A stretch of 64,000 bases of DNA from Bradyrhizobium sp. CIAT3101 (GCF_029714945.1 NZ_CP121634.1:3307001-3371000); one strand, 5' to 3'. Counted from the first letter of the stretch, positions 38,505 through 47,835 are shown. Made by a program: numbers and translations. The notes: generated from the letters alone by a model not told the origin.

Positions 38505-39482
38505 CTATCGGATCTTGAGGACAATTCTTCCCTGAACCATCCGGTTGGCGACGGCGTGCATGGCGTCACGGGCCTCATCCAAAGGGAGGACGCGGTCGAT
38601 GTGCGGGCGGATGTGTCCGTCGGCCAGCAATTGCATCAACGTGTCGTTCATACGCGCGGCCTCTGCGAAAAATTTCTCCGCCCAGGCGCCGACGAAGACG
38701 CCGATGATGGCATAGTTCTTCAGAAGCGGCAGGTTCATCGGGATCGAGGGAATCTCGCCGCTGGTGAATCCGATCGGCATCAGCCGCCCGCCCCAGTTCA
38801 TCAATCGGGCCATCTGTTCGAGGATCGCGCCGCCGATATTGTCGAAGCCGATATCGATGCCCCGGCCTGCTGTGATCGACTTGATGCGGTCGCGCAGATT
38901 CTCGCTGCGATAATTGATCACGTCGCTGGCGCCGTAGAGGCGCACCAGCGGGGCCTTGTCGTCGGAGCCGACGCCGGCGATGACGCGCAGGCCCAGATGG
39001 CGGCCGAGATCAACGGCGGCGAGCCCGACGCCGCCGGCGGCGCCGGTGATGAAAACGGTCTCGCCGGCTCGCGCCCGTGCGCGCTCGACCAGCGCATAAT
39101 AGGCGGTGCCGTAATTGTGCAGGATGGTCGCCGCCGCCTCGAACGCGACGCCATCCGGCAGATGCACGCTCTTCGATGCCTTCGCGATCATCCGTTCGGC
39201 GTAGCCGCCGGTCCAGCTGCTGCAGGCCACGCGATCGCCGGGGACGAATTGTGTGACTTTCTCGCCGATCGCTACGACCACACCGGAGGCCTCCGTGCCG
39301 GGCACGAAGGGCAGCGGCGGTCGCATCTGGTAGAGGCCCGAGACCAGCAACTGGTCCATGAAGCTGACCGAGGCCGCATGGACGTCGATAAGAATCTCGT
39401 CGGCCGCGGGCTTCGGCTCGGCGATCTCACCAAGCCGCAAATCCTGCGGGCCGCTGAACGAGCTGCACAGCACGGCTCTCAT
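38505..39482 (-). CDS. Zinc-independent quinone oxidoreductase (MDR family)
   Basis: 325 residues from ATG 39482. GroES-like N-terminus (VHAASVSFMDQLLVSGLYQM, PFVPGTEASGVVVAIGE) and a Rossmann NADPH site GAAGGVGLAAVDLGRHLGLR at about residues 150-169, without the catalytic zinc ligands of alcohol dehydrogenases. Family members reduce quinones or enones with NADPH. It overlaps the MddA-like gene by 4 bases (ATGA at 39479-39482), so the two are translationally coupled. Confidence 0.93.
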   Translation of the reverse strand: MRAVLCSSFSGPQDLRLGEIAEPKPAADEILIDVHAASVSFMDQLLVSGLYQMRPPLPFVPGTEASGVVVAIGEKVTQFVPGDRVACSSWTGGYAERMIAKASKSVHLPDGVAFEAAATILHNYGTAYYALVERARARAGETVFITGAAGGVGLAAVDLGRHLGLRVIAGVGSDDKAPLVRLYGASDVINYRSENLRDRIKSITAGRGIDIGFDNIGGAILEQMARLMNWGGRLMPIGFTSGEIPSIPMNLPLLKNYAIIGVFVGAWAEKFFAEAARMNDTLMQLLADGHIRPHIDRVLPLDEARDAMHAVANRMVQGRIVLKIR

Positions 39483-40234
39483 CGCGGCGCTCCTTCCGTC
39501 TGGCGGCGCACGAACAGACGCGGCACCAGCATGGGAACGCGCTGGCGATATTGCTGATAGGTCGCGCCGAACTCGGCGATCAGATCCCGTTCCTCGAACT
39601 GCAGCGCGACCAGGATGTAGGCGGTGTTCGCGAGCGCGAACAGCAGACGGCCGATCGTCATCTCGGGCGTCGCCCAGAACGCGAGCAGGAAGCCGAGCAT
39701 GATCGGATGCCGTACGATCTTGTAGAGCAGGGGCGTCCGGAACGACTGACCTGATATCTTGGCTCCGCGCCACGCGACGATGGCCTGGCGCACGCCGAAC
39801 AGATCGAAATGATCGATCATGTGGGTCGAGGCGAACGCGATCAGCCAGCCGAGCCAATGCACAGAGGTCAGCAACCATGCCGCAACTCCGCGCGTCTGCC
39901 AGATCGGCATCGGGATCGGCCGCCATTGCCAGAACAGCAAGAGGAGGACCAGGCTGGAGAGCAGCACATAGGTGCTGCGCTCGCAGGCCGCGGGAAGGAA
40001 TTTGGCCGACCATCGTTTGAACGCAGGACGCGCCATCACGCTGTGCTGGATGGCAAACAGGCTCATCAGCAGCAGATTGACGACGATGGCCTCGCCTGGA
40101 CCTGTGGGGCTGCCGACGTCGATGGATTTCGGCACGACATAATTGCCGACGAAACCGAGCGCATAGAGAAATGAGATCGTGAACAGGGCGTAGCTCACGA
40201 GGGCGTAGAGCAGGATCAGGACGCGCGAGACCAT
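39479..40234 (-). CDS. MddA-like methanethiol S-methyltransferase / NnrU-ICMT family
   Basis: 251 residues with five to six transmembrane helices. Landmarks: SLFAIQHSVMARPAFKRWSA, TSVHWLGWLIAFASTHMIDH, LYKIVRHPIMLGFLLAFWAT and ALQFEERDLIAEFGATYQQY. These match the MddA family, which methylates methanethiol to dimethylsulfide, but the wider isoprenylcysteine-methyltransferase superfamily is hard to separate by eye. The start ATG 40234 has AGGAAA upstream. Coupled by a 4-base overlap to the downstream oxidoreductase. Confidence 0.82.
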   Translation of the reverse strand: MVSRVLILLYALVSYALFTISFLYALGFVGNYVVPKSIDVGSPTGPGEAIVVNLLLMSLFAIQHSVMARPAFKRWSAKFLPAACERSTYVLLSSLVLLLLFWQWRPIPMPIWQTRGVAAWLLTSVHWLGWLIAFASTHMIDHFDLFGVRQAIVAWRGAKISGQSFRTPLLYKIVRHPIMLGFLLAFWATPEMTIGRLLFALANTAYILVALQFEERDLIAEFGATYQQYRQRVPMLVPRLFVRRQTEGAPR

Positions 40235-40378
40235 GTTTTTTCCTATTGTGCCTGTTGCAGCGGTGACGCATGCAGGAGCCTGAATCGCTCGCAGGCGAGG
40301 CGGCTCGATCTGGCCCGATGGCTACCGCGCGACCGTCCCCTGCGCGTCCCCCGGGATTGCTGCGAAGGAAGGATGTCC

Positions 40379-41923
40379 ATGACGGCTTTCTCGCTCGGGA
40401 CGTTCGGGTTCCCCGAGATCCACGCCGACGGCCGCCCGATCAAGCTCGCCTTGCGCAAGGGGCTTGCGCTGCTGGTCTATCTCGCGGAGGCCAAGGGCGC
40501 GGTTGCGCGGGATTTGATCGCGACGCAGTTGTGGCCGGAGGCCGACCGCGAGACCGGGCTGGCGCGCTTGCGGCGCCTGCTTCATCGCATCGAGCTCGCG
40601 CTGGGCGAGCAGGTGTTCGAGACCGACCGCACCAGCGTGCGATGGTCGCCGGAGATCGAACTGACGGTCGATACGCATCTGTTCGAGAGCGCCTGCGACC
40701 GCGGCGCGTTTGAAGAGGCTTGCCGGATCTATCGCGGTGACTTCCTCGCGGGCTTCTCTCCGGAGGACGCGCCCGAATTCGACGATTGGGCGTTCTTTCG
40801 CCGCGAGGCGCTGCGGGGACGGCTCGTGCACGCGCTGGAGCGGCTGGTGCAGGACAGGAATGCCGCGGGCGATCATTTTGCGGCGACCGCGCATGCGGGG
40901 CGTCTGGTCGAGCTCGATCCGCTCAGCGAGGTCTATGGCCGGCATCTGATCCGCAGCCTGCTGCTATCAGGTGATCGCAGCGCCGCGGAACGGCACTATG
41001 CGGCGCTGACGCAGCGGCTGCGCGGGGAGCTTGACGTTGCGCCGGAAGCCGAGACCGAAGCGCTGATGAGCCCCGCCGCTGCACCGCATGCGCTTCCGAC
41101 CACGCGCTACGTCAAGGGCGCTGGCGTGCACCTGGCGTATCAGACCTACGGCAGCGGCTCGCTCGATATCCTGGTGATGCCCGGCTTCGTCTCCCATGTG
41201 GAGCGCGCCTGGGAGCATCCCGCGTGCCGGACGTTTTTGGCGTCATTGATGAAGCTCGGGCGCCTCATCGTGTTCGATCGCCGCGGCATCGGGCTGTCCG
41301 ACCGTGTCGGCTCGGCGCCGAGCATCGATGTCACCGCGGAGGATATCGGCACCGTGCTGCGGGCGGCGGGCTCGCGTTGCGTCGTGCTGTTCGGCGCATC
41401 GGAATGCGGACCGGCCTGCATCAAATTCGCGGCCGATGACGACAGCCGCGTCGCGGGGCTCATTCTATTCGGCGCGCTGGCCAAGGGGTGCTGGGCGGAA
41501 GATTATCCGCATGCGCTGCGCGCCAGCCAGTATGACGCCTGGAGCAAGCATCTGATCGCGCAATGGGGCGGCCCGGTCGGGATCGAAGCGTTTGCGCCGA
41601 GCCTTGCGGACGATCCGCAGGCGCGCGCCTGGTGGGCGGGGCTGTTGCGCGCTGCGTCCAGTCCCGGCGGCATCTCGGCCGTGCTGGAAGCGTTTCGCGA
41701 CGCCGACGTGCGCGGTCTGCTGCCGCAGATCGCCGTGCCGACGCTGGTGCTGCATCGGCGGGACGACAAGGCCGTGCGTATCGCGGCCGGCCGCGACGTG
41801 GCGAGCCGGATCAAGGGTGCGCAGTTCGTCGAGCTCGACGGCCACGATCACTGGTTCTTTGCCGGCGATCAGCAGCCGGTGCTGGAGGCGATCAGGCGAT
41901 TCATGGAACCCCTGAAGCGATAA
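40379..41923 (+). CDS. BTAD (SARP-like) domain fused to alpha/beta hydrolase
   Basis: About 514 residues from ATG 40379 (AAGGA nine bases upstream; ATG 40373 also possible). Residues 1-90 resemble a winged-helix output domain (GTFGFPEIHADGRPIKLALR, LWPEADRETGLARLRRLLHR); residues 95-240 are a bacterial transcriptional activator domain (YRGDFLAGFSPEDAPEFDDW, LSEVYGRHLIRSLLLSGDRS). The rest is an alpha/beta hydrolase: VMPGFVSHVERAWEHP, DRRGIGLSD, FGASECGP in place of the usual GxSxG nucleophile elbow, and ELDGHDHWFF. Probably a ligand-sensing transcription factor. Cyanase follows 75 bp downstream. Confidence 0.85.
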   Translation: MTAFSLGTFGFPEIHADGRPIKLALRKGLALLVYLAEAKGAVARDLIATQLWPEADRETGLARLRRLLHRIELALGEQVFETDRTSVRWSPEIELTVDTHLFESACDRGAFEEACRIYRGDFLAGFSPEDAPEFDDWAFFRREALRGRLVHALERLVQDRNAAGDHFAATAHAGRLVELDPLSEVYGRHLIRSLLLSGDRSAAERHYAALTQRLRGELDVAPEAETEALMSPAAAPHALPTTRYVKGAGVHLAYQTYGSGSLDILVMPGFVSHVERAWEHPACRTFLASLMKLGRLIVFDRRGIGLSDRVGSAPSIDVTAEDIGTVLRAAGSRCVVLFGASECGPACIKFAADDDSRVAGLILFGALAKGCWAEDYPHALRASQYDAWSKHLIAQWGGPVGIEAFAPSLADDPQARAWWAGLLRAASSPGGISAVLEAFRDADVRGLLPQIAVPTLVLHRRDDKAVRIAAGRDVASRIKGAQFVELDGHDHWFFAGDQQPVLEAIRRFMEPLKR

Positions 41924-41998
41924 GCCTCATTTATTGGCACGTTTCGTGCCTCCCAAAGCGGCAGGCCCGTCACATGCCTGATCAAGGGAGACCCCGAC

Positions 41999-42487
41999 AT
42001 GAAACGCGACGACCTCACCGAGAAGCTGCTCGACATCAAGCGCGAGAAGGGCTGGAGCTGGAAACACATCTGCGAAAAGATCGGCGGCTATTCGGAAGTG
42101 CTGATCGTCGGCGCGATCATGGGCCAGATGAAATTGACGAAGCCGCAGGCCGCGAATGCCGGCGAGTTGTTCGGGTTGTCGAAGACCGAGACCGCGATGC
42201 TCAACGAGGTGCCGATGCGCGGGCAGGGTACGCCGATGCCGCCGACTGATCCGCTGATCTATCGCTTCTACGAGATGGTGATGGTGAACGGTCCGGCCTG
42301 GAAGGCGCTGATCGAGGAAGAGTTCGGCGACGGCATCATGTCGGCGATCGACTTCGATATGGGCATCGAGCGCGTCGCCAACCCGAAGGGCGACCGCGTC
42401 AAGATCACGATGTCAGGCAAATTCCTGCCGTACAAATATTACGGCGCCAGCGGCAACGTGCCGGAGTACGGCTTCAAGGAAGAGTGA
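41999..42487 (+). CDS. cynS: Cyanate hydratase (cyanase)
   Basis: 162 residues, normal for the family. Catalytic Arg89 and Glu92 (IYRFYEMV) and Ser115 (GIMSAIDF) correspond to R96, E99 and S122 of the E. coli enzyme. The C-terminal dimerisation motif KITMSGKFLPYK is intact. The enzyme converts cyanate and bicarbonate to ammonia and carbon dioxide. Unlike the E. coli operon there is no carbonic anhydrase or transporter beside it; the BTAD-hydrolase protein lies upstream on the same strand. Confidence 0.97.
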   Translation: MKRDDLTEKLLDIKREKGWSWKHICEKIGGYSEVLIVGAIMGQMKLTKPQAANAGELFGLSKTETAMLNEVPMRGQGTPMPPTDPLIYRFYEMVMVNGPAWKALIEEEFGDGIMSAIDFDMGIERVANPKGDRVKITMSGKFLPYKYYGASGNVPEYGFKEE

Positions 42488-42498
42488 GGGAGCGAATG

Positions 42499-42524
42499 GC
42501 GAGCAGCGAATATTCGCTGCTCGC
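42499..42524. terminator. 26-bp perfect palindrome between convergent genes
   Basis: GCGAGCAGCGAAT / ATTCGCTGCTCGC, perfectly symmetric, 12 bp after the cynS stop and 11 bp before the purB stop. Probably a bidirectional transcription stop or a dispersed repeat; no T run is present on either side. Confidence 0.6.
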
Positions 42525-42534
42525 AACTGTTCGC

Positions 42535-43977
42535 TTACAGGATCGCGCCCGGCGTGTACTTGGCCGCCTCGGGCTTCGCCTTCGCCAGCGCATCGACCTG
42601 CTCGGCGAAATAATCAACCTGAGCGCCGGCATCGCCGGAATTGGCGCGGCCGTGCTCGAGCACCTGGCTCAGCTCGGCTTCGCTGAGGCCGAGACGCTGG
42701 TCGGCGGCGAGACGCTTGAGCAGGTCGTTCTGCACGATCTTGCCGGTGCGCAGGTCGCGGATGGCCGCGACCGCGTGCTCCTTGATCGCCTCATGCGCGC
42801 CTTCGCGGCCGGCGCCTTTCTTGACCGCTTCCATCATCACCGTGGTGGTGAGCAGGAACGGCAGGTAGCGATTGAGCTCGGTCGCAACGACGGCGTCGAA
42901 TATCTCCATCTGGTCGAGCACCGACAGCAGCGTCTCGAGCAGGCCGTCCATGGCGAGGAAGGCATCGGGCAGCATCACGCGGCGGACGACGGAGCAGGAG
43001 ACGTCGCCTTCGTTCCACTGATCGCCGGCAAGGCCTGCGGCCATCGCGAGATAGCCCTTCAGCACGATGTGCAGGCCGTTGATGCGCTCGCAGGAGCGGC
43101 TGTTCATCTTGTGCGGCATCGCGGACGAGCCGACCTGGCCCTTGGCGAAACCTTCGCTGGCGAGCTCATGGCCCGCCATCAGGCGCACCGTCTTGGCGAA
43201 ATTGCCGGGACCGCTGGCGAGCTCGGTCAGCACGCTGACCGCGCGGAAGTCGAGACTGCGCGGATAGACCTGGCCGACCGCATCAAAGCTCTTGGGCAGG
43301 CCGAGATGCTTGAGGATTTGCTGTTCGAGCGCGCGGGCCTTGCCGGCATCGCCGTTGAACAGGGTGATCTGGTCGAGCCTTGTGCCGACCGCGCCCTTCA
43401 GGCCGCGCGCGGGATAGCTGTCGAGCACGCTGACCAGGCTCTGATGCGACACCAGCATCTCCTCGCCGAACATGGCGATGCGCTTGCCGAGCGTCGTAAC
43501 CTGCGCGGCGACGTTGTGCGTGCGCGCCGTGAACGGCATGTCGCGGAGCTGCTTGGCGTGCTTGGCAAAGCGGATGAGTGCGGCGATGCTCTTGGTCTCG
43601 ATCAGCTGCAGCCCGCGATAGACCTGGAGCTGCTCCACGTTCTCGGTGAGGTCGCGGCTGGTCATGCCCTTGTGCAGGTGCTCGTGACCGGCCAGGTCGC
43701 AGAACTCCTCAATCCGCGCCTTGACGTCGTGGCGGGTGATGCGCTCGCGCCGCATGATCGAGTCCAGGTCGACCTGGTCCTTCACGCGCTCGTAAGCCTC
43801 GATCACGCCATCGGGCACGGCAATGCCGAGATCGCGCTGGCCTTTCAGCACGGCGATCCAGTAATCGCGTTCGAGGCGAACCTTGCCTTCACCGCTCCAG
43901 ATGGCCCGCATGGCGGGCGAGGCATAGCGTTGGGCGAGGACGTTGGAGATGTGATCTTGGCGGTTTTCCTGGGACAT
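42535..43977 (-). CDS. purB: Adenylosuccinate lyase
   Basis: 480 residues from ATG 43977, which has GGGCGG upstream; the ATG at 43986 has no ribosome binding site. Fumarase-superfamily signature GSSAMPHKMNSRSCERINGL (about residues 263-282), plus HEHLHKGMTSRDLTENVEQL and ARTHNVAAQVTTLGKRI with the catalytic histidines. Catalyses two steps of purine synthesis (SAICAR to AICAR, adenylosuccinate to AMP). Convergent with cynS. The purC-S-Q genes lie just beyond, so the purine genes cluster although on different strands. Confidence 0.97.
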   Translation of the reverse strand: MSQENRQDHISNVLAQRYASPAMRAIWSGEGKVRLERDYWIAVLKGQRDLGIAVPDGVIEAYERVKDQVDLDSIMRRERITRHDVKARIEEFCDLAGHEHLHKGMTSRDLTENVEQLQVYRGLQLIETKSIAALIRFAKHAKQLRDMPFTARTHNVAAQVTTLGKRIAMFGEEMLVSHQSLVSVLDSYPARGLKGAVGTRLDQITLFNGDAGKARALEQQILKHLGLPKSFDAVGQVYPRSLDFRAVSVLTELASGPGNFAKTVRLMAGHELASEGFAKGQVGSSAMPHKMNSRSCERINGLHIVLKGYLAMAAGLAGDQWNEGDVSCSVVRRVMLPDAFLAMDGLLETLLSVLDQMEIFDAVVATELNRYLPFLLTTTVMMEAVKKGAGREGAHEAIKEHAVAAIRDLRTGKIVQNDLLKRLAADQRLGLSEAELSQVLEHGRANSGDAGAQVDYFAEQVDALAKAKPEAAKYTPGAIL

Positions 43978-44071
43978 GCCGCCCATTTGGCATTGCTGGG
44001 GGCCGGCTGCAAGCCCGGCAGCGCGAGCGGCGGGGAGCCCTTCCGTGGCCGTCCACCGCTCGCTGTTAAGC

Positions 44072-44395
44072 TTACTTCCCGGCCTTTACCTCGGCGGCCG
44101 CGACCGCGATCAGCTCGCTCATCTTGCCGCGAATCGCCTGTTCGGTGAGGGCGACGTTCTTGGCGGCGAAATCGGCCATGACCTTGCGCAGGACGTCGCC
44201 GTCGCCGGCCTCCTCGAAATCGGCCGCGACCACCTCCTTGGCATAGGCGGTGGCGGCTTCGCCGGTGATTCCGAGCTTTTCGGCCGCCCACAGCCCCAGC
44301 AGCCGGTTGCGGCGGGCCTCCGCCCTGAACTTCTGCTCCTCGTCGAGGGCAAACTTCTTCTCAAAGCCTTCTTCGCGCTTGTTGAATTCGCTCAT
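44072..44395 (-). CDS. ATPase inhibitor zeta subunit (DUF1476)
   Basis: 107 residues: MSEFNKREEGFEKKFALDEE, then RAEARRNRLLGLWAAEKLGI, EAATAYAKEVVAADFEEAGD and a closing helical region. This is the DUF1476 family whose Paracoccus denitrificans member is the zeta subunit that blocks ATP hydrolysis by F1-ATPase. The N-terminal inhibitory helix sits near the start. The family is confined to alphaproteobacteria as far as I know. Lies 95 bp from purB on the same strand. Confidence 0.93.
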   Translation of the reverse strand: MSEFNKREEGFEKKFALDEEQKFRAEARRNRLLGLWAAEKLGITGEAATAYAKEVVAADFEEAGDGDVLRKVMADFAAKNVALTEQAIRGKMSELIAVAAAEVKAGK

Positions 44396-44714
44396 GCGTC
44401 TTCCAATTCCTCGGGGCTATGGACCTGGCGGCCCTCGTTGCGAGGGCCCTCACGCATGCCTAGATAGAGGGCACGATCGACGAAACAACGAGCCGTAAAG
44501 CCGCAGGCAAGGCGGTATAAGTCAGCGTCGGATGGGCCGGATCGATTGTGCTGGGACAGCCAATCGGATAGGTTGCCTAAAGGCTTGGTTCCCGTTCTGT
44601 TTCCAAGGATTCGGAAGGGGTTCCGGGCCGTTCACGGCAGCTCCGCTGTGGGTCGTAACCTGGTAACCGGAGCACACCAAATACATGGATTTCAACAAAA
44701 CACGGTACATCCCA
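44396..44714. other. Divergent intergenic region upstream of purC
   Basis: 319 bp between the zeta subunit gene (minus) and purC (plus). It should hold both promoters. I see no conserved purine regulator box or structured RNA; the only notable feature is the string of short direct purine stretches at 44575-44620. Nothing else supported. Confidence 0.5.
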
Positions 44715-45482
44715 ATGAGCCGTCGGCGTCGCATTTATGAAGGCAAGGCAAAGGTTCTTTACGAAGGTCCGGAGCCCGGTACCCTGATCCAGCACTTCAA
44801 GGATGACGCCACCGCGTTCAATGCGAAGAAGCATCAGGTGATCGAGGGCAAGGGTGTCCTCAACAACCGGATCTCGGAGTACCTGTTTCAGCACCTCAAC
44901 GACATCGGGGTGCCGACCCACTTCATTCGCCGCCTCAACATGCGCGAGCAGTTGATTCGCGAGGTCGAGATCGTGCCGCTGGAAGTGGTGGTGCGGAACG
45001 TTGCCGCCGGCTCGCTGTCGCAGCGCCTCGGCATCGAGGAGGGCACCCAGCTGCCCCGTTCGATCATCGAGTTCTATTACAAGAACGACCAGCTCAACGA
45101 CCCCATGGTGTCGGAAGAGCACATCACCGCGTTCGGCTGGGCCACGCCCCAGGAGATCGATGACATCATGGCGCTCGCCATTCGCGTCAACGACTTCCTC
45201 ACCGGCCTCTTCCTCGGTATCGGCATCCGCCTCGTCGACTTCAAGATGGAGTGCGGCCGGCTGTTCGAGAACGAGATGATGCGCATCATCGTCGCCGACG
45301 AGATCTCGCCGGACAGCTGCCGTCTCTGGGACATCAAGTCGAACGAGAAGCTCGACAAGGATCGCTTCCGCAGGGATCTCGGCGGCCTGCTCGAGGCCTA
45401 TACCGAAGTCGCCAAGCGCCTCGGCATCCTCATGGAGAATGAGCGTCCGGTAGGTTCCGGTCCGGTGCTGGTGAAGAGCTGA
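44715..45482 (+). CDS. purC: Phosphoribosylaminoimidazole-succinocarboxamide synthase
   Basis: 255 residues from ATG 44715; the extra ten codons from an upstream ATG (44685) do not match the family. [40 protein letters not shown] and [20 protein letters not shown] are typical of the short rhizobial enzyme. It adds aspartate to CAIR, making SAICAR. It starts a run purC-purS-purQ with gaps of 12 bp and then an overlap. Confidence 0.97.
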   Translation: MSRRRRIYEGKAKVLYEGPEPGTLIQHFKDDATAFNAKKHQVIEGKGVLNNRISEYLFQHLNDIGVPTHFIRRLNMREQLIREVEIVPLEVVVRNVAAGSLSQRLGIEEGTQLPRSIIEFYYKNDQLNDPMVSEEHITAFGWATPQEIDDIMALAIRVNDFLTGLFLGIGIRLVDFKMECGRLFENEMMRIIVADEISPDSCRLWDIKSNEKLDKDRFRRDLGGLLEAYTEVAKRLGILMENERPVGSGPVLVKS

Positions 45483-45494
45483 GAGGAATTTGAC

Positions 45495-45734
45495 GTGAAG
45501 GCACGTGTTACCGTTACCCTGAAGACGGGTATCCTCGATCCGCAGGGCAAGGCCATCGAAGGCGCGCTGAAGTCGCTCGGCGTCGACGGCGTCGCCAGCG
45601 TCCGCCAGGGCAAGGTGTTCGACATCGAGCTCGCCGGCGCCGACAAGGCCAAGGCGGAAGCCGCGTTGAAGGAAGCCGCCGACAAGCTGCTCGCCAACAC
45701 CGTGATCGAGAACTATCGGGTCGAGCTGCTCTGA
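45495..45734 (+). CDS. purS: FGAM synthase subunit PurS
   Basis: 79 residues from GTG 45495 (AGAGGAA upstream). [40 protein letters not shown] and a closing [12 protein letters not shown] are the PurS signature. It forms a complex with PurL and PurQ to make formylglycinamidine ribonucleotide. Its stop overlaps the purQ start by one base (TGATG). Confidence 0.97.
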   Translation: MKARVTVTLKTGILDPQGKAIEGALKSLGVDGVASVRQGKVFDIELAGADKAKAEAALKEAADKLLANTVIENYRVELL

Positions 45735-46435
45735 TGAAAGCCGCCATCCTCGTCTTCCCCGGCATCAACCGCGAACGCGACATGGCGCGCGCGCTGAAGC
45801 TCATCTCGGGCCATGAGCCCGCGATGGTTTGGCACGCCGAGACCTCGCTGCCGGCAGGCACCGACCTCGTGGTCGTGCCCGGTGGCTTCTCCTACGGCGA
45901 CTATTTGCGCTGTGGTGCGATTGCGGCGCGGGCGCCGGTGATGGATGCGGTGCGTGACTATGCGGCCAAGGGCGGCCTCGTGCTCGGCGTCTGCAACGGT
46001 TTCCAGATCCTCTGCGAGTCCGGCCTCCTGCCGGGCATTCTGATGCGCAATTCGCGGCTGAGGTTCATCTGCAAGGATGTTCACCTGCGAGTCGAGCGTT
46101 CGGATACGCCGTTCACGCGCGGCTATAATGCCGGCCAGGTCATTCGCGTGCCCGTCGCGCATGGCGAGGGCAATTATGCGGCCGACGAAGAGACGGTGAA
46201 GCGGTTGCTGGGCGAGGGGCGCGTGCTCTATCGCTATTGCTCCCCGGACGGCACGGTCGACGACCAGTCCAACATCAACGGTGCCGCGCATTCGATCGCC
46301 GGAATCGTCAATGACAAGGGCAACGTGCTCGGCATGATGCCGCATCCGGAAAACCACGTCGAAGACATCATGGGCTGCACCGATGGCCGCGGCCTGTTCG
46401 CGGGCCTCACCGCGCATCTGGAAAAGGCCGCGTGA
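45734..46435 (+). CDS. purQ: FGAM synthase glutamine amidotransferase subunit PurQ
   Basis: 233 residues. The class I amidotransferase nucleophile is C87 in [11 protein letters not shown], with the oxyanion loop [14 protein letters not shown] (about residues 48-61) and the C-terminal His-Glu pair in [10 protein letters not shown]. Supplies ammonia to PurL. ATG 45734 overlaps the purS stop; its own stop TGA overlaps the GTG start of the next gene (46432). Confidence 0.97.
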   Translation: MKAAILVFPGINRERDMARALKLISGHEPAMVWHAETSLPAGTDLVVVPGGFSYGDYLRCGAIAARAPVMDAVRDYAAKGGLVLGVCNGFQILCESGLLPGILMRNSRLRFICKDVHLRVERSDTPFTRGYNAGQVIRVPVAHGEGNYAADEETVKRLLGEGRVLYRYCSPDGTVDDQSNINGAAHSIAGIVNDKGNVLGMMPHPENHVEDIMGCTDGRGLFAGLTAHLEKAA

Positions 46436-47406
46436 TCTCGTTCGTGTTGAAGCGCGCGTTCGCCGCGATTGCGGCGCTGTCGCTGACATCTGCCGCCTTC
46501 GCCCAGGATTTCCCCAAGCGTCCGATCACCATGATCGTGCCGTTCGCGGCCGGCGGCACCTCGGACGTGATCGCACGCACGGTGGCCGAGCAGATGGGCG
46601 TTGCGCTCGGCCAATCCATCGTGATCGAGAACGTTGCAGGCGCCGGCGGCTCGACCGCGCTGGCGCGTGCCTCCCGTTCCGAGCCTGATGGTTATACGAT
46701 CGCGATCGGCAATGCCGGCACCAACGCCGCGACCTACACCATCTATCCGAAACTGCCGTTCACACCGGACTCCTTCGCGCCGATCGCCATGGTCGCCAAG
46801 ACCTTCGGCATCATCGCGCTGCGCAAGGACTTTCCGGCGAAGGATCTGAAAGAGTTCATCGCCTACGCCAAGGCCAATCCGGGCAAGATCAACCTGGGAC
46901 ACGCCGGCGTCGGCTCGTCGAACTATCTCATCTGCAAGAGTTTTGTCACGGCCGCCGGTATCGACGCGACGCTGGTCGGCTATCGCGGTGCTTCGCCCGC
47001 GCTCACCGATGCGATCGGTAGCCAGATCGACGGCGTCTGCGACGCCGCAGCGTCCGTGTCGCAGTCGATCAACGAGAAGCTGGTGAGGGGGCTCGTGGTC
47101 GGCTCGACCGTGCGGCTCGCCACGCTGCCCGACCTGCCGACATCGGCCGAAGCCGGCCTGCCCGAGTTCGAGGCGCAGGGCTGGAACGGCCTGTTCGCGC
47201 CGAAGGGCACGCCGCCGGCCATCATCGCCAAGCTGAATGCTGCCGCGCGCACCGCGGTCGAGACCGACGCGGTGAAGAAGCGCTTTGCTGATCTCTCGAC
47301 CGTCGCGCCCGATCCCGACGAGCACACGCCCGAGGTGCTGCAAAAACTCGTGACGCGCGACGTCGAGAAGTACCGGAAGATGCTGGCGGACGACGCCAAG
47401 CCGTAG
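46432..47406 (+). CDS. TctC/Bug-family solute-binding protein
   Basis: 324 residues from GTG 46432, overlapping purQ by 4 bases (GTGA). A signal peptide ends near AFA/QD. The mature part, [56 protein letters not shown] and [13 protein letters not shown], is typical of tripartite tricarboxylate transporter receptors, which bind organic acids in the periplasm. No TctA or TctB membrane partners are adjacent. The physical coupling to purQ is unusual and perhaps a purine-linked or simply opportunistic arrangement. Confidence 0.9.
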   Translation: MISFVLKRAFAAIAALSLTSAAFAQDFPKRPITMIVPFAAGGTSDVIARTVAEQMGVALGQSIVIENVAGAGGSTALARASRSEPDGYTIAIGNAGTNAATYTIYPKLPFTPDSFAPIAMVAKTFGIIALRKDFPAKDLKEFIAYAKANPGKINLGHAGVGSSNYLICKSFVTAAGIDATLVGYRGASPALTDAIGSQIDGVCDAAASVSQSINEKLVRGLVVGSTVRLATLPDLPTSAEAGLPEFEAQGWNGLFAPKGTPPAIIAKLNAAARTAVETDAVKKRFADLSTVAPDPDEHTPEVLQKLVTRDVEKYRKMLADDAKP

Positions 47407-47411
47407 GCGTC

Positions 47412-47431
47412 TCTCCCGCATTGGCGGGAGA
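47412..47431. terminator. Hairpin between convergent genes
   Basis: TCTCCCGC / GCGGGAGA stem with a short ATTG loop, 6 bp after the stop of the TctC-like gene and 5 bp before the end of the RidA gene. Likely terminates both. Confidence 0.6.
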
Positions 47432-47436
47432 CGGCC

Positions 47437-47835
47437 TTACGCGGCTGAAGGGATCCGGGCGATGACCTTGATCTCGAAGTCGAACCCTGCGAGCCAATTC
47501 ACTCCCACGGCCGTCCAGTTCGGATAGGGGGCGTCGCCGATCTCTGCGCTGCGGACGGCCATCACCGTATCGATCTGCTTGTCAGGATCGGTGTGGAACG
47601 TGGTGACGTCCACCACATCGCTGAGCGTGCATCCGGCAGCTGCGAGCACGGCGCGCAGATTGGCAAACGCACGCCGGACCTGATCCTCGAACACCGGCTC
47701 GGGTGAGCCGTCCTCGCGACTACCGACCTGGCCCGAAACGAAGAGCAAGTCACCGGATCGGATCGCCGGAGAATACCGATGCGCTTGGTAAAGCGCGTGG
47801 CGGTCAGCGGGGAAGATTGCCTCGCGTTGGAGCAT
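47437..47835 (-). CDS. RidA/YjgF-family protein
   Basis: 132 residues from ATG 47835. RYSPAIRSGDLLFVSGQVGS, DQVRRAFANLRAVLAAAGCT and DVVDVTTFHTDPDK are the core of the RidA trimer; the conserved arginine expected near AYPVRIxV-like C-terminus is replaced by IGDAPYPNWTAVGVNWLAG, so the enamine-deaminase arginine is absent and this is a divergent subfamily. Divergent from a TetR gene, with two palindromic operators between the two starts. Probable role in handling reactive intermediates; not certain. Confidence 0.85.
   Translation of the reverse strand: MLQREAIFPADRHALYQAHRYSPAIRSGDLLFVSGQVGSREDGSPEPVFEDQVRRAFANLRAVLAAAGCTLSDVVDVTTFHTDPDKQIDTVMAVRSAEIGDAPYPNWTAVGVNWLAGFDFEIKVIARIPSAA

Noticed and set aside
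42484..44148. Long frame antisense to purB
   Set aside because: Shadow of the adenylosuccinate lyase gene; no motifs, no ribosome binding site.
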